Origin: Bacillota bacterium | Lineage (GTDB): Bacteria; Bacillota; Clostridia; Lachnospirales; Lachnospiraceae | Assembly (NCBI GenBank): GCA_023437715.1 | Contig: JAEZFK010000071.1 | Location: forward strand, 1-64,000 | Direction: 5' to 3' | Length of the DNA: 64,000 nucleotides | Shown here: positions 1 to 8,828 of the stretch, one piece after another | How positions within the stretch are numbered: the stretch's first letter is position 1 | How the letters are laid out: each line of letters opens with the position of its first letter | Notes under the pieces: model-generated | The model's input: only the letters and a program-made list of their open reading frames with translations | What the model was told of the DNA's origin: nothing | Databases searched by the model: none | Translations under genes and position numbers: made by a program

Positions 1-118
1 AGTTGCTTGTTTTACAAACTGGATTGTCGTCTACAAAAAGAGACAGTCAGTTTACAAATGGGAATATCGATTACAATATCTAGTTTCTCATATTACAAAT
101 GTGACCTCTCGGTTTACA
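1..118. mobile_element. Possible end of an IS21/Tn7/Tn5053-like transposon (phased TTACAA repeats)
   Basis: Five copies of TTACAA start at 12, 52, 71, 93 and 114, and a variant CTACAA lies at 31, so the repeat recurs every 19-22 bases, about two helical turns. Read on the minus strand the block starts TGTAAACC at 118 and then repeats TTTGTAA-like units. A terminal TGT/CA followed by several spaced repeats is how transposase-binding ends of IS21, Tn7 and Tn5053 relatives look. The transposase would lie left of the window. No target duplication can be checked. An array of binding sites for a regulator of the downstream araC-type gene is the main alternative. Confidence 0.4.
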
Positions 119-257
119 ATTCATCCTCCTTATAATCATTTGTTCTGCATTTTAAATTATATACAGCACTTTTTATCATGTATATCAAAATAATGCTTTT
201 TATATTGCAAATAATGTTGTATCATGAAAGATATAATAAGAGAGAGAGGAACCGGCT

Positions 258-1109
258 ATGGACAGCTATGAAAAACGGGGATACTTAAACAGCGACTTCC
301 GGCTGTTTCATCTTATAGATACGAAAAAACAGGATTTTGAATACCATTACCATGATTTTGACAAGATCATCATCTTCATCCGCGGAAACGTCACATACAG
401 AATCGAAGGCTGTACCTATGAGCTGGAGCCCTACGATATCATTCTGGTCAGGCATAACGACATCCACAAGCCGGATATCGATCCGACGGTCCCCTATGAG
501 CGGATCATCGTCTACCTTTCCCCCGGCTTTTTGCTGGCTTACCGCTCCGACAGCTATGATTTAAGCTCCTGTTTCCAGAAATCAAAGGAGTTTCATTCCC
601 ACGTCCTGCGGATTTATTCTCTGGAAAAAAGCAGCCTGTACCACACACTGTCAAACTTAGAATATGCCTGCACCCATGACGGCTATGCCAAGGATCTGTA
701 CTGCAAGGTGGTTTTCCTGGAATTTATGATTCAGTTAAACAGGGCCGCCTTAACCAACCGGGTGAAATACCTGCCTCCAATCACCGGAGACCGGCGCATT
801 CTGGACATTATGGATTATATCAGCGGACGGCTGACAGAGGACATCACGGTGGAGGACATTGCGGATGCCTGCTATGTCAGCCGGTACCATCTGATGCACC
901 TTTTCAAGGAAGAAACCGGCTATACCCTTTTTGCCTATATTACGGAAAAACGCCTGGCACTGGCCCGTGACCTTTTAAAGACCGGAATGCCGGTTACAGA
1001 GGTGTGCTTTGGCTGCGGCTTTAAAAATTACTCCACATTTTCCAGGGCATATAAAAAGCATTTCCGGATTTCTCCTTCCGAGGCCAGAAAAGAGTATACA
1101 AACACATAA
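258..1109 (+). CDS. AraC family transcriptional regulator with N-terminal cupin
   Basis: A 283-residue DNA-binding regulator. The N-terminal part (about residues 15-150, rich in His and aromatic residues, with HYHDFDKI near the front) looks like the cupin sensor fold of AraC proteins. The C-terminal 95 residues carry two helix-turn-helix units: ITVEDIADACYVSRYHL and the hallmark GFKNYSTFSRAYKKHF. The ATG follows a purine-rich AGAGAGAGGAACC site. It is alone on its transcript and no obvious effector gene sits beside it; the next gene is a DUF4349 lipoprotein 100 bases on. The bases from 119 to 257 are AT-rich and hold the likely promoter, though no well-spaced -35/-10 pair stands out. Ligand unknown; probably a sugar, by family habit only. 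Confidence 0.9.
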   Translation: MDSYEKRGYLNSDFRLFHLIDTKKQDFEYHYHDFDKIIIFIRGNVTYRIEGCTYELEPYDIILVRHNDIHKPDIDPTVPYERIIVYLSPGFLLAYRSDSYDLSSCFQKSKEFHSHVLRIYSLEKSSLYHTLSNLEYACTHDGYAKDLYCKVVFLEFMIQLNRAALTNRVKYLPPITGDRRILDIMDYISGRLTEDITVEDIADACYVSRYHLMHLFKEETGYTLFAYITEKRLALARDLLKTGMPVTEVCFGCGFKNYSTFSRAYKKHFRISPSEARKEYTNT

Positions 1110-1209
1110 ACTTTTCTTAAGCTTCCCTTACTCCTGTTGAATCCGCTAAAAAGGCATGATATTCTAAAGCTGTCAGATGGTTCATTTTTCCATTGGAAAG
1201 GGAGGTTCT

Positions 1210-2208
1210 ATGAGAAAAAGAGATTTTATGAAAAAAAGGCTTTTCTGGATGGTCTTTCTGCTTCCGGCAGTCTTATGGCTAAGCGCCTGCGGGAGCAAGA
1301 GTACGACAGAGGCCCGTCAGGCTGTGGCAAGCTATGACGCCGGAATGGCGGCAGTGACAGCGGAGACAGCAGCAAGCGGCGAGGGCCAGGCATCAGTCCA
1401 CAGCGAGGAGAAGCCGTCCGTTCTTCCGGGCGGGTCTGAAAGCGTAACGGCGCTTCCCGCAGGAAGAAAGCTCATCCGAAACATTTCCATGAACGTGGAA
1501 ACCGATGCTTACGATGACCTTATCTCCGATCTGCAGGCAAAGATTACCGGCCTGGGCGGATATATCGAACAGTCCGACATGTCGGGCAACAGCTTAAGCT
1601 CCTATGGCCATTCTTCCACAAGATATGCCAGCATTACGGCGCGCATCCCGGCGGATAAAGCCGACAGCTTTATGGCGCAGGTGGAAAGCAGCGGAAACGT
1701 CACCAACAAGTCAGAGTCCACCCAGGATGTGACCCTGCAGTACAGCGATTTAGAGAGCAGGAAAAAATCCCTTGAAATCGAACAGGATAAGCTGTGGGAA
1801 TTTCTTAAAGAAGCGGAATCTGTGGATACCGTCATCACCCTGGAGCAGCGGCTTTCTGAAATACGTTATCAGCTGGAATCCATGGAATCCCAGCTTCGGC
1901 TTTACGATAATCAGGTGGACTACAGCACGGTTCATTTAAACATCAGTGAAGTAACCGTATTCTCTCCTGTGGCTGCGGAACCGGTTCTCGCCCGCATCAG
2001 CAAAGGCCTTGCCAGTAACCTTAAGGCTTTGAAAACTGTGACAACGGACTTTTTGATCGGCGTGATTACAACCGTTCCGTTCTGGTTACCGATTGCCCTT
2101 GCTGCAGGGATCGTTGTTTTCTTCCGCAGGAAGCTCAGAAAGAAAAAAGTACCTGGGGCTGTGCAGCCCGAAGTTAAGAAAGAAAAGGAAGACACAGCTG
2201 CTCCCTGA
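1210..2208 (+). CDS. DUF4349 domain lipoprotein
   Basis: A 332-residue membrane-anchored extracellular protein of unknown function. The start at 1210 is chosen because GGGAGG lies 4 bases upstream and the product then opens with MRKRDFMKKR, a hydrophobic stretch and the lipobox LSAC (Cys27). An earlier in-frame ATG at 1177 lacks a ribosome site. Residues about 90-255 match DUF4349: RKLIRNISMNVET at the front, the ITARIPADKADSF segment, then a Glu/Leu-rich helical hairpin containing LEQRLSEIRYQLESMESQL. A transmembrane helix near residue 285 is followed by a basic tail RRKLRKKK. DUF4349 proteins are often annotated only by domain; partner and role are unknown. It ends just before a strong hairpin terminator. 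Confidence 0.85.
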   Translation: MRKRDFMKKRLFWMVFLLPAVLWLSACGSKSTTEARQAVASYDAGMAAVTAETAASGEGQASVHSEEKPSVLPGGSESVTALPAGRKLIRNISMNVETDAYDDLISDLQAKITGLGGYIEQSDMSGNSLSSYGHSSTRYASITARIPADKADSFMAQVESSGNVTNKSESTQDVTLQYSDLESRKKSLEIEQDKLWEFLKEAESVDTVITLEQRLSEIRYQLESMESQLRLYDNQVDYSTVHLNISEVTVFSPVAAEPVLARISKGLASNLKALKTVTTDFLIGVITTVPFWLPIALAAGIVVFFRRKLRKKKVPGAVQPEVKKEKEDTAAP

Positions 2209-2232
2209 AATAGTTTAAGGGATTTACATATA

Positions 2233-2284
2233 AAAACAAGCAGCAGGCATTTAAGGGATGACCCTTATGCCTGCTGCTTGTTTT
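2233..2284. terminator. Bidirectional intrinsic terminator
   Basis: Arms 2233-2250 and 2267-2284 are perfectly complementary over 18 bases, with a second small stem (AAGGG/CCCTT) inside the loop. Outer arms are AAAAC and GTTTT, so a T-run follows the stem on both strands. It separates the DUF4349 gene on the plus strand from the convergent operon that ends at 2288. Confidence 0.88.
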
Positions 2285-2287
2285 CAT

Positions 2288-3580
2288 TTATCCATGTCTT
2301 CCATTATTTTTCCAGGAACAGAAACAATACAAAACCCCTGTCATCCCCAAATAAAACCAGGTAGCCGGATTGCTGTACCACGTGGTGAAAAAGGACAGGA
2401 CCGCATATATGGCGAACTGGGCGTAAAACAGATAGCCGATGGGATTTCTCACCCGCTTAACCATCCGCATCAGGAAAAACGCCACAGCTCCGAGAATGCA
2501 TCCGAACACCAGCACCCCCACAATCCCAAAATCATAAAAGGAATCATAAAACAGGGTGACCGTGGTCAGCTCCTCTTTGGTCACGTAAATCGGGAAATCC
2601 ACAAGGGCGGGAACCAAAAATTTCAGCCCTGTGAGAGCCCATAGGGGGAAGAGCATCCGAAGCCCAAAGGTATGGGATGGAAGCCATTCCACCAGACAGT
2701 TAAAATTATCGTAGTTATTGGCAATATACATATAAGGCTGGGTGATAAAAATAGGCATATGGCTGTTCTTCATCTGAAAAATTCCATTGAGATAGGAAAC
2801 ATCATGCCCCCTTGCAATGGTTAGCACCGCATAAATAGGGATCATGCCCACCACCAGCCCGATGGCGTAGGTAATCTTCAGCCTGTGATCCATGGCAATG
2901 TAGGTGAGCACCGCAAGGCCCACAGCCAGAATCAGCTGGAACCGGGATACGCAAAGGACCGGAATGGCGCAGGCGATTAAATCCATAACCACAGCCAGTA
3001 TCATCCGGCCCCAGTTTCTTCCCTGCTCAATGCTGAAATACAGCACGGACAGAGCAGGCACCAGCACACAGGACACAGTAAAATAGTGAACCCCTGTGAT
3101 ATGGAACGTGGAATAAGCATGGGGCACTCCCTTTATCAGGAAAGGAACAAAACCAAGCACCGCCGCTTCAAGGATAAATGCCCCAAGGGAAAGAAGCGTC
3201 ACCAGGACCATGGAAAGAAAAAGAGGTCTTTCATATCCCTTAAAGCTGAACCAGCTGGAACGCTGCCTGCTTGATTCTCCCTGCATTCCTGCCAAAAACT
3301 GGAACGTCATCCAATAACCTAAAAACCCCAATAGGAAGCAGAGCCAGGTAATGATGTTCCAGTCAGAGGAAAGCTCTGAAAGCTTTAAGCAGGCAATGCC
3401 CTCTCCCCCTACCCAGAACAGGGAAAACAGCCCTCTCAAATGAATGATATTTTCAGTCCTGCGGTAATCATGCCAGTACAGGTAAATCGCCGCCAGAATT
3501 AAAATAAGACCTGACAGCCAGTAATACCTCGCCCTCGCAAATAAAAAAGACGCCCCATAGCAGATCAGATAAACGCTCAT
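2288..3580 (-). CDS. Polytopic membrane protein, oligosaccharide repeat-unit polymerase-like
   Basis: A 430-residue integral membrane protein with about 11-12 hydrophobic helices and a long extracellular loop around residues 255-330 that contains ITQPYMYIANNYDNFNCL. The topology, length and C-terminal pattern (FYAQFAIYAVLSFFTTWYSNP) resemble Wzy-type O-antigen or oligosaccharide repeat-unit polymerases, which join glycan units on the outer face of the membrane. No glycosyltransferase or flippase lies nearby, so the glycan is unknown. The gene starts 35 bases after the enzyme I stop with its own AAAGGGG site, so it may be the last gene of the operon that contains cdaA and ptsHI. The family call rests on pattern, not on a catalytic motif. 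Confidence 0.6.
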   Translation of the reverse strand: MSVYLICYGASFLFARARYYWLSGLILILAAIYLYWHDYRRTENIIHLRGLFSLFWVGGEGIACLKLSELSSDWNIITWLCFLLGFLGYWMTFQFLAGMQGESSRQRSSWFSFKGYERPLFLSMVLVTLLSLGAFILEAAVLGFVPFLIKGVPHAYSTFHITGVHYFTVSCVLVPALSVLYFSIEQGRNWGRMILAVVMDLIACAIPVLCVSRFQLILAVGLAVLTYIAMDHRLKITYAIGLVVGMIPIYAVLTIARGHDVSYLNGIFQMKNSHMPIFITQPYMYIANNYDNFNCLVEWLPSHTFGLRMLFPLWALTGLKFLVPALVDFPIYVTKEELTTVTLFYDSFYDFGIVGVLVFGCILGAVAFFLMRMVKRVRNPIGYLFYAQFAIYAVLSFFTTWYSNPATWFYLGMTGVLYCFCSWKNNGRHG

Positions 3581-3615
3581 CGTATAATACCCCTTTAGTA
3601 AATAACGGGAGCTTA

Positions 3616-5331
3616 TCAGGAACGGCTGATGAACTCCTTCATATAATCTTCTACTTCCTTTACTGTGGCGTAGGTCATGGCCTTTTCCGCCACCGCCTGC
3701 AGTTCTGCAACACTATAGCCTGTAATCAGCTTCCTTGCATTTAAAATGGCTGACGCGCTCATGCTGAACTCATTTAAGCCGAAGGCCAGAAGCAGGGGGA
3801 TGATCATGGGATCGCTGGCAGCTTCTCCGCACATGCCGACCATGATTCCTTCTTTCCGCCCGCATTCAATGACGTGACGGATGCTTCTGAGAACCGCAGG
3901 ATTCAAGGTGGAGTACAGGTAAGATACCTTTTCATTGCCCCTGTCCACAGACATGGTATACTGAGTCAGGTCATTGGTCCCTATGCTGAAGAAATCCACT
4001 TCCTTGGCAAAGACATCTGCCATCAGGGATGCGGCAGCTGTTTCCACCATGATTCCCACCTGAATATCCTTTTTATAGGCAATTCCTTTTTCATCCAGTT
4101 CCTTTTTGATTTCCTCAATGAGAGCTTTCGCTTCCCGGAACTCCTCAATGCAGGTCACCATGGGAACCATAATGCGGATGTTGCCGAATGCGCTGGCCCT
4201 TAAAAGAGCGCGGAGCTGGGGCTTGTAAATATCATCTTTCCTGTCCAGGCAGAAACGGATGGCCCGGTAGCCTAAAAATGGGTTTTCATCCTTTTCAAGT
4301 CCCATATAAGGGATTTCCTTGTCGCCTCCGATGTCCAGGGTGCGGATGATCACAGGCTTGCCGTTTAAGGCTGCTGCAACCTTTTTGTATGCCTCAAACT
4401 GTTCTTCCTCTGTGGGCATTGATGTGCGGTCCATGAATAAAAATTCTGTACGGAATAAGCCGACGCCCTCTCCGTCATAATGGAGCACCTTGTCCACGTC
4501 CTCCGGCTTGCCGATGTTAGCCACCAGCTCAACGGTTATCCCGTCCTTTGTCACCGTAGGCTTTCCGATATACTGTTCCAGTTCTTTCTTTTCCTTTAAA
4601 AATGCTTCTCTCTTCTTAGCGTACTCCGCTTTTTCCGCTTCGTCGGGATTTACAATTACAATCCCTTTGGAGCCATCCAGGACAATATCCTGTCCATCGG
4701 CCACAGAGCTTAAAAAGCCTTCCAAAGCAACCACAGCCGGAATCTCAAGAGCCCTTGCAAGAATGGCGCTGTGGGAGGTCTTTCCTCCCAGTTCAGTAAC
4801 AATGCCCACTACTCTTTCAGGATCGATTCCTGCTGTCATGGAAGGGGTTAAATCCCTGGCCACAATCACGCTTCCCTCCGGAAGCGAGGAAATGTCTACA
4901 GATTTCACTCCCATGAGTATTTTCTGCATGCGTGTCTTAATATCCCGCATGTCCGTGGCTCTCTGCTGCATGAGTTCATCTCCCATGGAAGCAAACATAT
5001 TGGCATAAGTATTACAAACGCTTTCAATGGCATATTCGCTGTTTACATTCTCCCCGGAGATGATATTTTCAATCTCACCTGTAAGCATCGGATCGGAAAG
5101 AAGCAGCAAATGCCCGTTTAAAATCTCCGCTTCCTTTTCCCCTACCCTTGTAGCCAGATCCTTGGCCAGAGCATCGGTTTCCGCCGCCGCCTGTGCTGAA
5201 GCCGCCCGGAACCGGGCCTTTTCCGCCTCCACGTCGGCAACGGTTTCTTTTTTAACCTTCAACTCTTTCTCTTCCACGATAACGGCTTTCCCAATGCCGA
5301 TTCCCGCAGATGCACTTGTTCCTTTTAACAT
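3616..5331 (-). CDS. ptsI: PTS enzyme I (phosphoenolpyruvate-protein phosphotransferase)
   Basis: A 571-residue cytoplasmic enzyme that takes phosphate from phosphoenolpyruvate and passes it to His15 of HPr, the first step of PTS sugar uptake. The order is canonical: N-terminal helical HPr-binding region (about 1-145), phosphohistidine domain with GGKTSHSAILAR (His187), and the TIM-barrel PEP-binding domain with the IRTLDIGGDKEIPY and GTNDLTQYTMSVDRGNEKV signatures and a catalytic Cys in GMCGEAASDP near residue 500. Length matches the family. GGAGGAG precedes the ATG. It lies 34 bases after ptsH on the same strand, the usual pairing, downstream of cdaA and ybbR. Confidence 0.97.
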   Translation of the reverse strand: MLKGTSASAGIGIGKAVIVEEKELKVKKETVADVEAEKARFRAASAQAAAETDALAKDLATRVGEKEAEILNGHLLLLSDPMLTGEIENIISGENVNSEYAIESVCNTYANMFASMGDELMQQRATDMRDIKTRMQKILMGVKSVDISSLPEGSVIVARDLTPSMTAGIDPERVVGIVTELGGKTSHSAILARALEIPAVVALEGFLSSVADGQDIVLDGSKGIVIVNPDEAEKAEYAKKREAFLKEKKELEQYIGKPTVTKDGITVELVANIGKPEDVDKVLHYDGEGVGLFRTEFLFMDRTSMPTEEEQFEAYKKVAAALNGKPVIIRTLDIGGDKEIPYMGLEKDENPFLGYRAIRFCLDRKDDIYKPQLRALLRASAFGNIRIMVPMVTCIEEFREAKALIEEIKKELDEKGIAYKKDIQVGIMVETAAASLMADVFAKEVDFFSIGTNDLTQYTMSVDRGNEKVSYLYSTLNPAVLRSIRHVIECGRKEGIMVGMCGEAASDPMIIPLLLAFGLNEFSMSASAILNARKLITGYSVAELQAVAEKAMTYATVKEVEDYMKEFISRS

Positions 5332-5365
5332 TACAACTCCTCCTTATTAATTATTTTTGAAGCAT

Positions 5366-5629
5366 CTATTCGCCAAGACCCTCCTCAACAGCCTTGACCA
5401 TGGCCGCCAGGGCTTCCTCTTCGTCTGCTCCCTCACAGACAAAGGTGATCTCATCGCCGCTTTTTACGCAGGCGCCCAACACGCTGAGCACGCTTTTCGC
5501 ATTTGCAGTTGTATTTTTAAACTGAAAGCTTACCGTTGAGTTAAAGTTCATGGCTTCTTTACAAAGAATTCCTGCCGGCCTTAAATGAAGGCCGGTCGGA
5601 TTCTTTATAACAACTTTGGCACTGACCAT
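5366..5629 (-). CDS. ptsH: HPr, phosphocarrier protein of the PTS
   Basis: An 87-residue phosphocarrier. His15 in PTGLHLRPAG accepts phosphate from enzyme I, and Ser46 in NAKSVLSVLG sits where HPr kinase/phosphorylase acts in Firmicutes, so the protein can take part in carbon catabolite control. The start at 5629 is preferred because GGGAGG lies 7 bases ahead and because the product then has the exact HPr length; the longer reading frame from 5695 adds 22 residues foreign to the family and overlaps the ybbR stop. It is placed directly ahead of ptsI. Residue LHLRPAG instead of the more common IHARPA is a familiar Lachnospiraceae variant. Confidence 0.97.
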   Translation of the reverse strand: MVSAKVVIKNPTGLHLRPAGILCKEAMNFNSTVSFQFKNTTANAKSVLSVLGACVKSGDEITFVCEGADEEEALAAMVKAVEEGLGE

Positions 5630-5681
5630 ATCTATTCCTCCCATTCTTTCCTCTTGCTGTCTTTTCTCTGCAGGACAAAAT

Positions 5682-7004
5682 TTATTGTGTTTCATCTGTT
5701 TCCGCAGAAGCTGAGGTAGCCGCCGTGGTTCCCGCAGTAGTTCCCTCCGACGGCTGTCCCGGTCCCTTTAAGGAAACCGTAACATTAAACGGAGTAAAGC
5801 CAACTACCTCAAAGCCGCCTGAAACCTCAAAGGTCAGAGCTCCGGGGTTAAGACCTGGTTCTAAGTCCGACAGATCCAGAACTGCATTCAAATCCTTTTC
5901 CTGCAAGGCGTCTAAGTCTTCTTTCAGACCCTTTATGGTAACATCAGAAGTTTCCTTGTCAAAGCCGTAATCATAATTCTCCGACAGGCCCTTCTTATCC
6001 AGCTGATTCAGCTTCAGGGTGAATACCCTGGTGGTCAGCGGCTCCACCTTAAGCTTTACCGTAACATTCTTATATTCATTTCCTGCCACGGAGGTATTGG
6101 GCGGCAGATACTGGCTTAAATCCAATTCAACCACCTTATCAGCGGTCAATCCGTCGATGTTCAGCTTATCCGAAGTAACGGACAGACTGGACAGGGATGC
6201 CAGAGTGGATTTTGTACCCACAACAGGCACTGATTTAATCTCGCATTCCACACCGGTATACCGGTATCCCTTTGCTACCTGTCCCGACACCTCAAAATTG
6301 AGAGTGAGGTCTTTCGCTTTCAGAATGGATACGTTGTAGTCGATCTCCGGCCGGTTTACCGATATCTTGTTTGCTATATCCGGCAGTATATTGCCGTTGG
6401 CATCGTAAAAGACAGGGGAAGTCGTTCCGTTTAAGTCGGCGGCCGCATGATCCACATTGATCTCCACTCCCACATGGTTAATCGTGCCGATGAGAGATTC
6501 CGGACCTTCCACTGTTACGGAATCCGGGGACAGGCTGATGACGCCCGGAACATAGCCTTCCTCCTGGGTTCCCAGGGTTTTCACCTGCAGCTCGAACTTC
6601 TTGCTCTGGAGCGCTTCCGTCTTGATCCGGATGACCATGGGCTTTGCCGTGATGGTGTCGCTTTTGACCAGATTTTCCTTATCCTTGTTAATTTCCACGG
6701 TAACAGGAATAGCCCCGGTCACATTGTAGTCCTTTAAATCCGCATAGGCATGAAAATCCGAGGCCTTTACCAGAGAACGGTCCCTGGTCCGTACCTGATA
6801 GCTGACGGTTATGGTGTCCTTTCCTATGACTTCATAGGTTAAATTGGCCGATTTAAGTACTTCCTCATTGCGCATCTCTACCGAAACGGTCTGAGAATCG
6901 TCAATGATAGGGTTGGAAATGTTGACAACCGCCATCCAGACGATTAAAGCGACCACAAGGGAAGCAGCCTTAAGGCCGAAATTATTTAATAATTTTTCCT
7001 TCAT
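5682..7004 (-). CDS. cdaR: YbbR domain protein, regulator of diadenylate cyclase (CdaR)
   Basis: A 440-residue membrane-anchored extracellular protein. One transmembrane helix near the N-terminus (LKAASLVVALIVWMAVVNI) is followed by about four repeats of the YbbR beta-rich domain, each with a conserved core like KFELQVKTLGTQEEGYVPG and a later VTVEGPESLI or VTIKGLKEDLD segment. The last 25 residues form a low-complexity Thr/Ala/Glu tail. YbbR proteins bind CdaA and tune its activity in Bacillota. The gene overlaps the end of cdaA by 23 bases, which points to coupled translation. glmM, the usual third gene of this locus, does not follow; ptsH does. Confidence 0.93.
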   Translation of the reverse strand: MKEKLLNNFGLKAASLVVALIVWMAVVNISNPIIDDSQTVSVEMRNEEVLKSANLTYEVIGKDTITVSYQVRTRDRSLVKASDFHAYADLKDYNVTGAIPVTVEINKDKENLVKSDTITAKPMVIRIKTEALQSKKFELQVKTLGTQEEGYVPGVISLSPDSVTVEGPESLIGTINHVGVEINVDHAAADLNGTTSPVFYDANGNILPDIANKISVNRPEIDYNVSILKAKDLTLNFEVSGQVAKGYRYTGVECEIKSVPVVGTKSTLASLSSLSVTSDKLNIDGLTADKVVELDLSQYLPPNTSVAGNEYKNVTVKLKVEPLTTRVFTLKLNQLDKKGLSENYDYGFDKETSDVTIKGLKEDLDALQEKDLNAVLDLSDLEPGLNPGALTFEVSGGFEVVGFTPFNVTVSLKGPGQPSEGTTAGTTAATSASAETDETQ

Positions 7005-7854
7005 TCTTCCGCCTTCCCTTCAAAATCCTGAATCTGCTTCCTTCCTCCTGCTCCTGCTTTACGCCCGACAAAACGGACCGGAGCATATCCGCGTCTCCGA
7101 TCTTCTTCAGCCCGCCCTCGGAAGCCACCGATACCCGTCCGGTCTCCTCCGACACCACGATGGTAACGCTGTCACTGACCTCGCTGACCCCTACCGCAGC
7201 TCTGTGCCTTGTTCCCAAGTCCTTGCTTATGGTCATGTTATCCGACAGGGGCAGATAGCAGGTTGCAGCGGCCACACGGTTTCCGCGGATAACCACCGCA
7301 CCATCATGAAGGGGCGTATTATGTTCAAAAATATTGATGATGAGCTGGCTGCTGACAACCGCTCCGACCTCGATTCCGGTCCGCTCGATCTCTTTTAAGG
7401 AATCTCCCCTTTCGATGACCATAAGGGCTCCTGTTTTGACCTTTGCCATCTCGAAAGTGGCCTTTACCAGCTCATTGATGGTTTTATCCGTAAAGCCGGA
7501 ATTGTCCCTTCCGTCATCAAAGGTAAGGATACCTGTAAAGGGGTTTTTGCTTCCCAGCTGTTCCAGGGCTTTCCGAAGCTCCGGCTGGAAAATGACGATG
7601 GCCATGGTAACTGCCGGCGTCGCAATTTTATTAAGAATCCAGAAAATATTGTCCAGACGGAAAACATAGGCAAAGAGATAGAAAAGAAGAATTACGATAA
7701 TCCCCTTTAACAAAGTCCATGCCCTTGTATTCATGATCCAGGTCAGCAGCTCATACACCAGAACCGCTATAATTATAATTTCAACCAGGTTTGTTTTCGA
7801 AATTCTGGGCAAAAAGGACACCCAGGAATACATTCCATCTAAAAAATCCGCCAT
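6982..7854 (-). CDS. cdaA: Diadenylate cyclase CdaA (c-di-AMP synthase)
   Basis: A 290-residue membrane enzyme that joins two ATP into cyclic di-AMP, the messenger that controls potassium and osmolyte transport and wall stability. Three transmembrane helices occupy about residues 22-85; the DAC catalytic domain follows with the DGA motif (184-186) and GTRHRAA (214-220), both intact. The ATG at 7854 is chosen because GGGAGG ends 8 bases before it; an in-frame GTG three codons earlier is too close to that site. It lies between two unknown membrane proteins and ybbR in one operon. A KtrA-type RCK protein, a known class of c-di-AMP receptor, is encoded at 56278 in the same window. Confidence 0.96.
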   Translation of the reverse strand: MADFLDGMYSWVSFLPRISKTNLVEIIIIAVLVYELLTWIMNTRAWTLLKGIIVILLFYLFAYVFRLDNIFWILNKIATPAVTMAIVIFQPELRKALEQLGSKNPFTGILTFDDGRDNSGFTDKTINELVKATFEMAKVKTGALMVIERGDSLKEIERTGIEVGAVVSSQLIINIFEHNTPLHDGAVVIRGNRVAAATCYLPLSDNMTISKDLGTRHRAAVGVSEVSDSVTIVVSEETGRVSVASEGGLKKIGDADMLRSVLSGVKQEQEEGSRFRILKGRRKNEGKIIK

Positions 7855-7880
7855 GCTATCCACCTCCCTCTTATTTCTTC

Positions 7881-8828
7881 TTACCTCTGCGGTCTTTGGA
7901 GTTTTCTGGCATTGATTTTTTGAACCTTTACATCAGGGGTGGAAACCGTCAGCTTCGGCACCGCCTTGACATAGTAATAGTAATCGTCGTCTTCAAACTG
8001 TACATGCTCTGTCCGGGAATAGTCCACCGCAAAAACGAAAAAGGTGTAAATCCCCGCAATGGCAATGGATACCAGAATGCCTATAAGCAGCTGAACCATG
8101 GAAACCGATACATCCAGGGTAATGTCCCCGACGAAAATTACGCCCAGCTGTACAATGGTTCCCACCACAATGGCGATGATCCAGGCGTAATCCACGGAAG
8201 AGCTCCGGATGATGAACACCGCCACCAGAGCCAGAACAAAGGCCGTCACCATAACCAGCATCAGCTTATTGGTCAGCAGGCTGTTCATGAGCTGCATAAA
8301 CTTCTGGGCTTCATCCACAGACATGTCATTTGTCAGGACTCCCGCATTCTGCTTCACATAGAGAAGCGTATAGTAGATGAATACGCCGCAGCTTACAGGA
8401 ATGATGGAAATAATGCCTCCGGAAAGGCCTACAACCAAGGGGATGACATATGGTATCTTTAAAAGGAAAAATACCGGAGTTAAAACCAGCAGATAGCTGT
8501 CACCCGGCTGGAATCCGTAGTAAAGCAGCGCCACCACCACCACAAAAGCGGCCATCAGCACCGTAACCTCTAAGGACACCCCTGATAAATGGGCCAGCAT
8601 AAACCCGGCCGCCAGAAAGGAAATGGCTCCGTAAGGCAAAAAAGAACACACCAGAGCAAGGACCAGAGGGATGAACGGCTCTGTCAGCTCCGTCATAAAT
8701 CCAATATTCTTATTCATCAGGGAAAAAGCCAGGAAACTGAAAACAAATTTGATGAATGGCTTTATATAAATGTCAAATCTCCCATAAAACTCTCTCAACC
8801 GTTCTTTCAATACGAGAAGGCCTGTCAT
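7881..8828 (-). CDS. Multi-pass membrane protein of unknown function, cdaA operon
   Basis: A 315-residue protein with about eight hydrophobic helices and a short cytoplasmic N-terminus (MTGLLVLKERLREFYGRFD). I do not recognise a named family with confidence. Notable are a Gly-rich helix LVVGLSGGIISIIPVSCG and a C-terminal soluble tail with DDDYYYYVKAVPKLTVS. The ATG overlaps the TGA of the preceding gene in an ATGA junction and GGAGGG lies 8 bases upstream, so the two are translationally coupled. It ends 27 bases before cdaA, which suggests a link with c-di-AMP signalling or the envelope. It is not a shadow frame: helix pattern, coupling and ribosome site all agree. Confidence 0.8.
   Translation of the reverse strand: MTGLLVLKERLREFYGRFDIYIKPFIKFVFSFLAFSLMNKNIGFMTELTEPFIPLVLALVCSFLPYGAISFLAAGFMLAHLSGVSLEVTVLMAAFVVVVALLYYGFQPGDSYLLVLTPVFFLLKIPYVIPLVVGLSGGIISIIPVSCGVFIYYTLLYVKQNAGVLTNDMSVDEAQKFMQLMNSLLTNKLMLVMVTAFVLALVAVFIIRSSSVDYAWIIAIVVGTIVQLGVIFVGDITLDVSVSMVQLLIGILVSIAIAGIYTFFVFAVDYSRTEHVQFEDDDYYYYVKAVPKLTVSTPDVKVQKINARKLQRPQR

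Noticed and set aside
5630..5695. 22-codon N-terminal extension of HPr
   Set aside because: It overlaps the ybbR stop and destroys the His15/Ser46 numbering; the ribosome site favours 5629.
7791..8462. 223-codon plus-strand frame opposite cdaA and its upstream gene
   Set aside because: His/Asn-rich shadow frame antisense to two clear membrane protein genes; no ribosome site.
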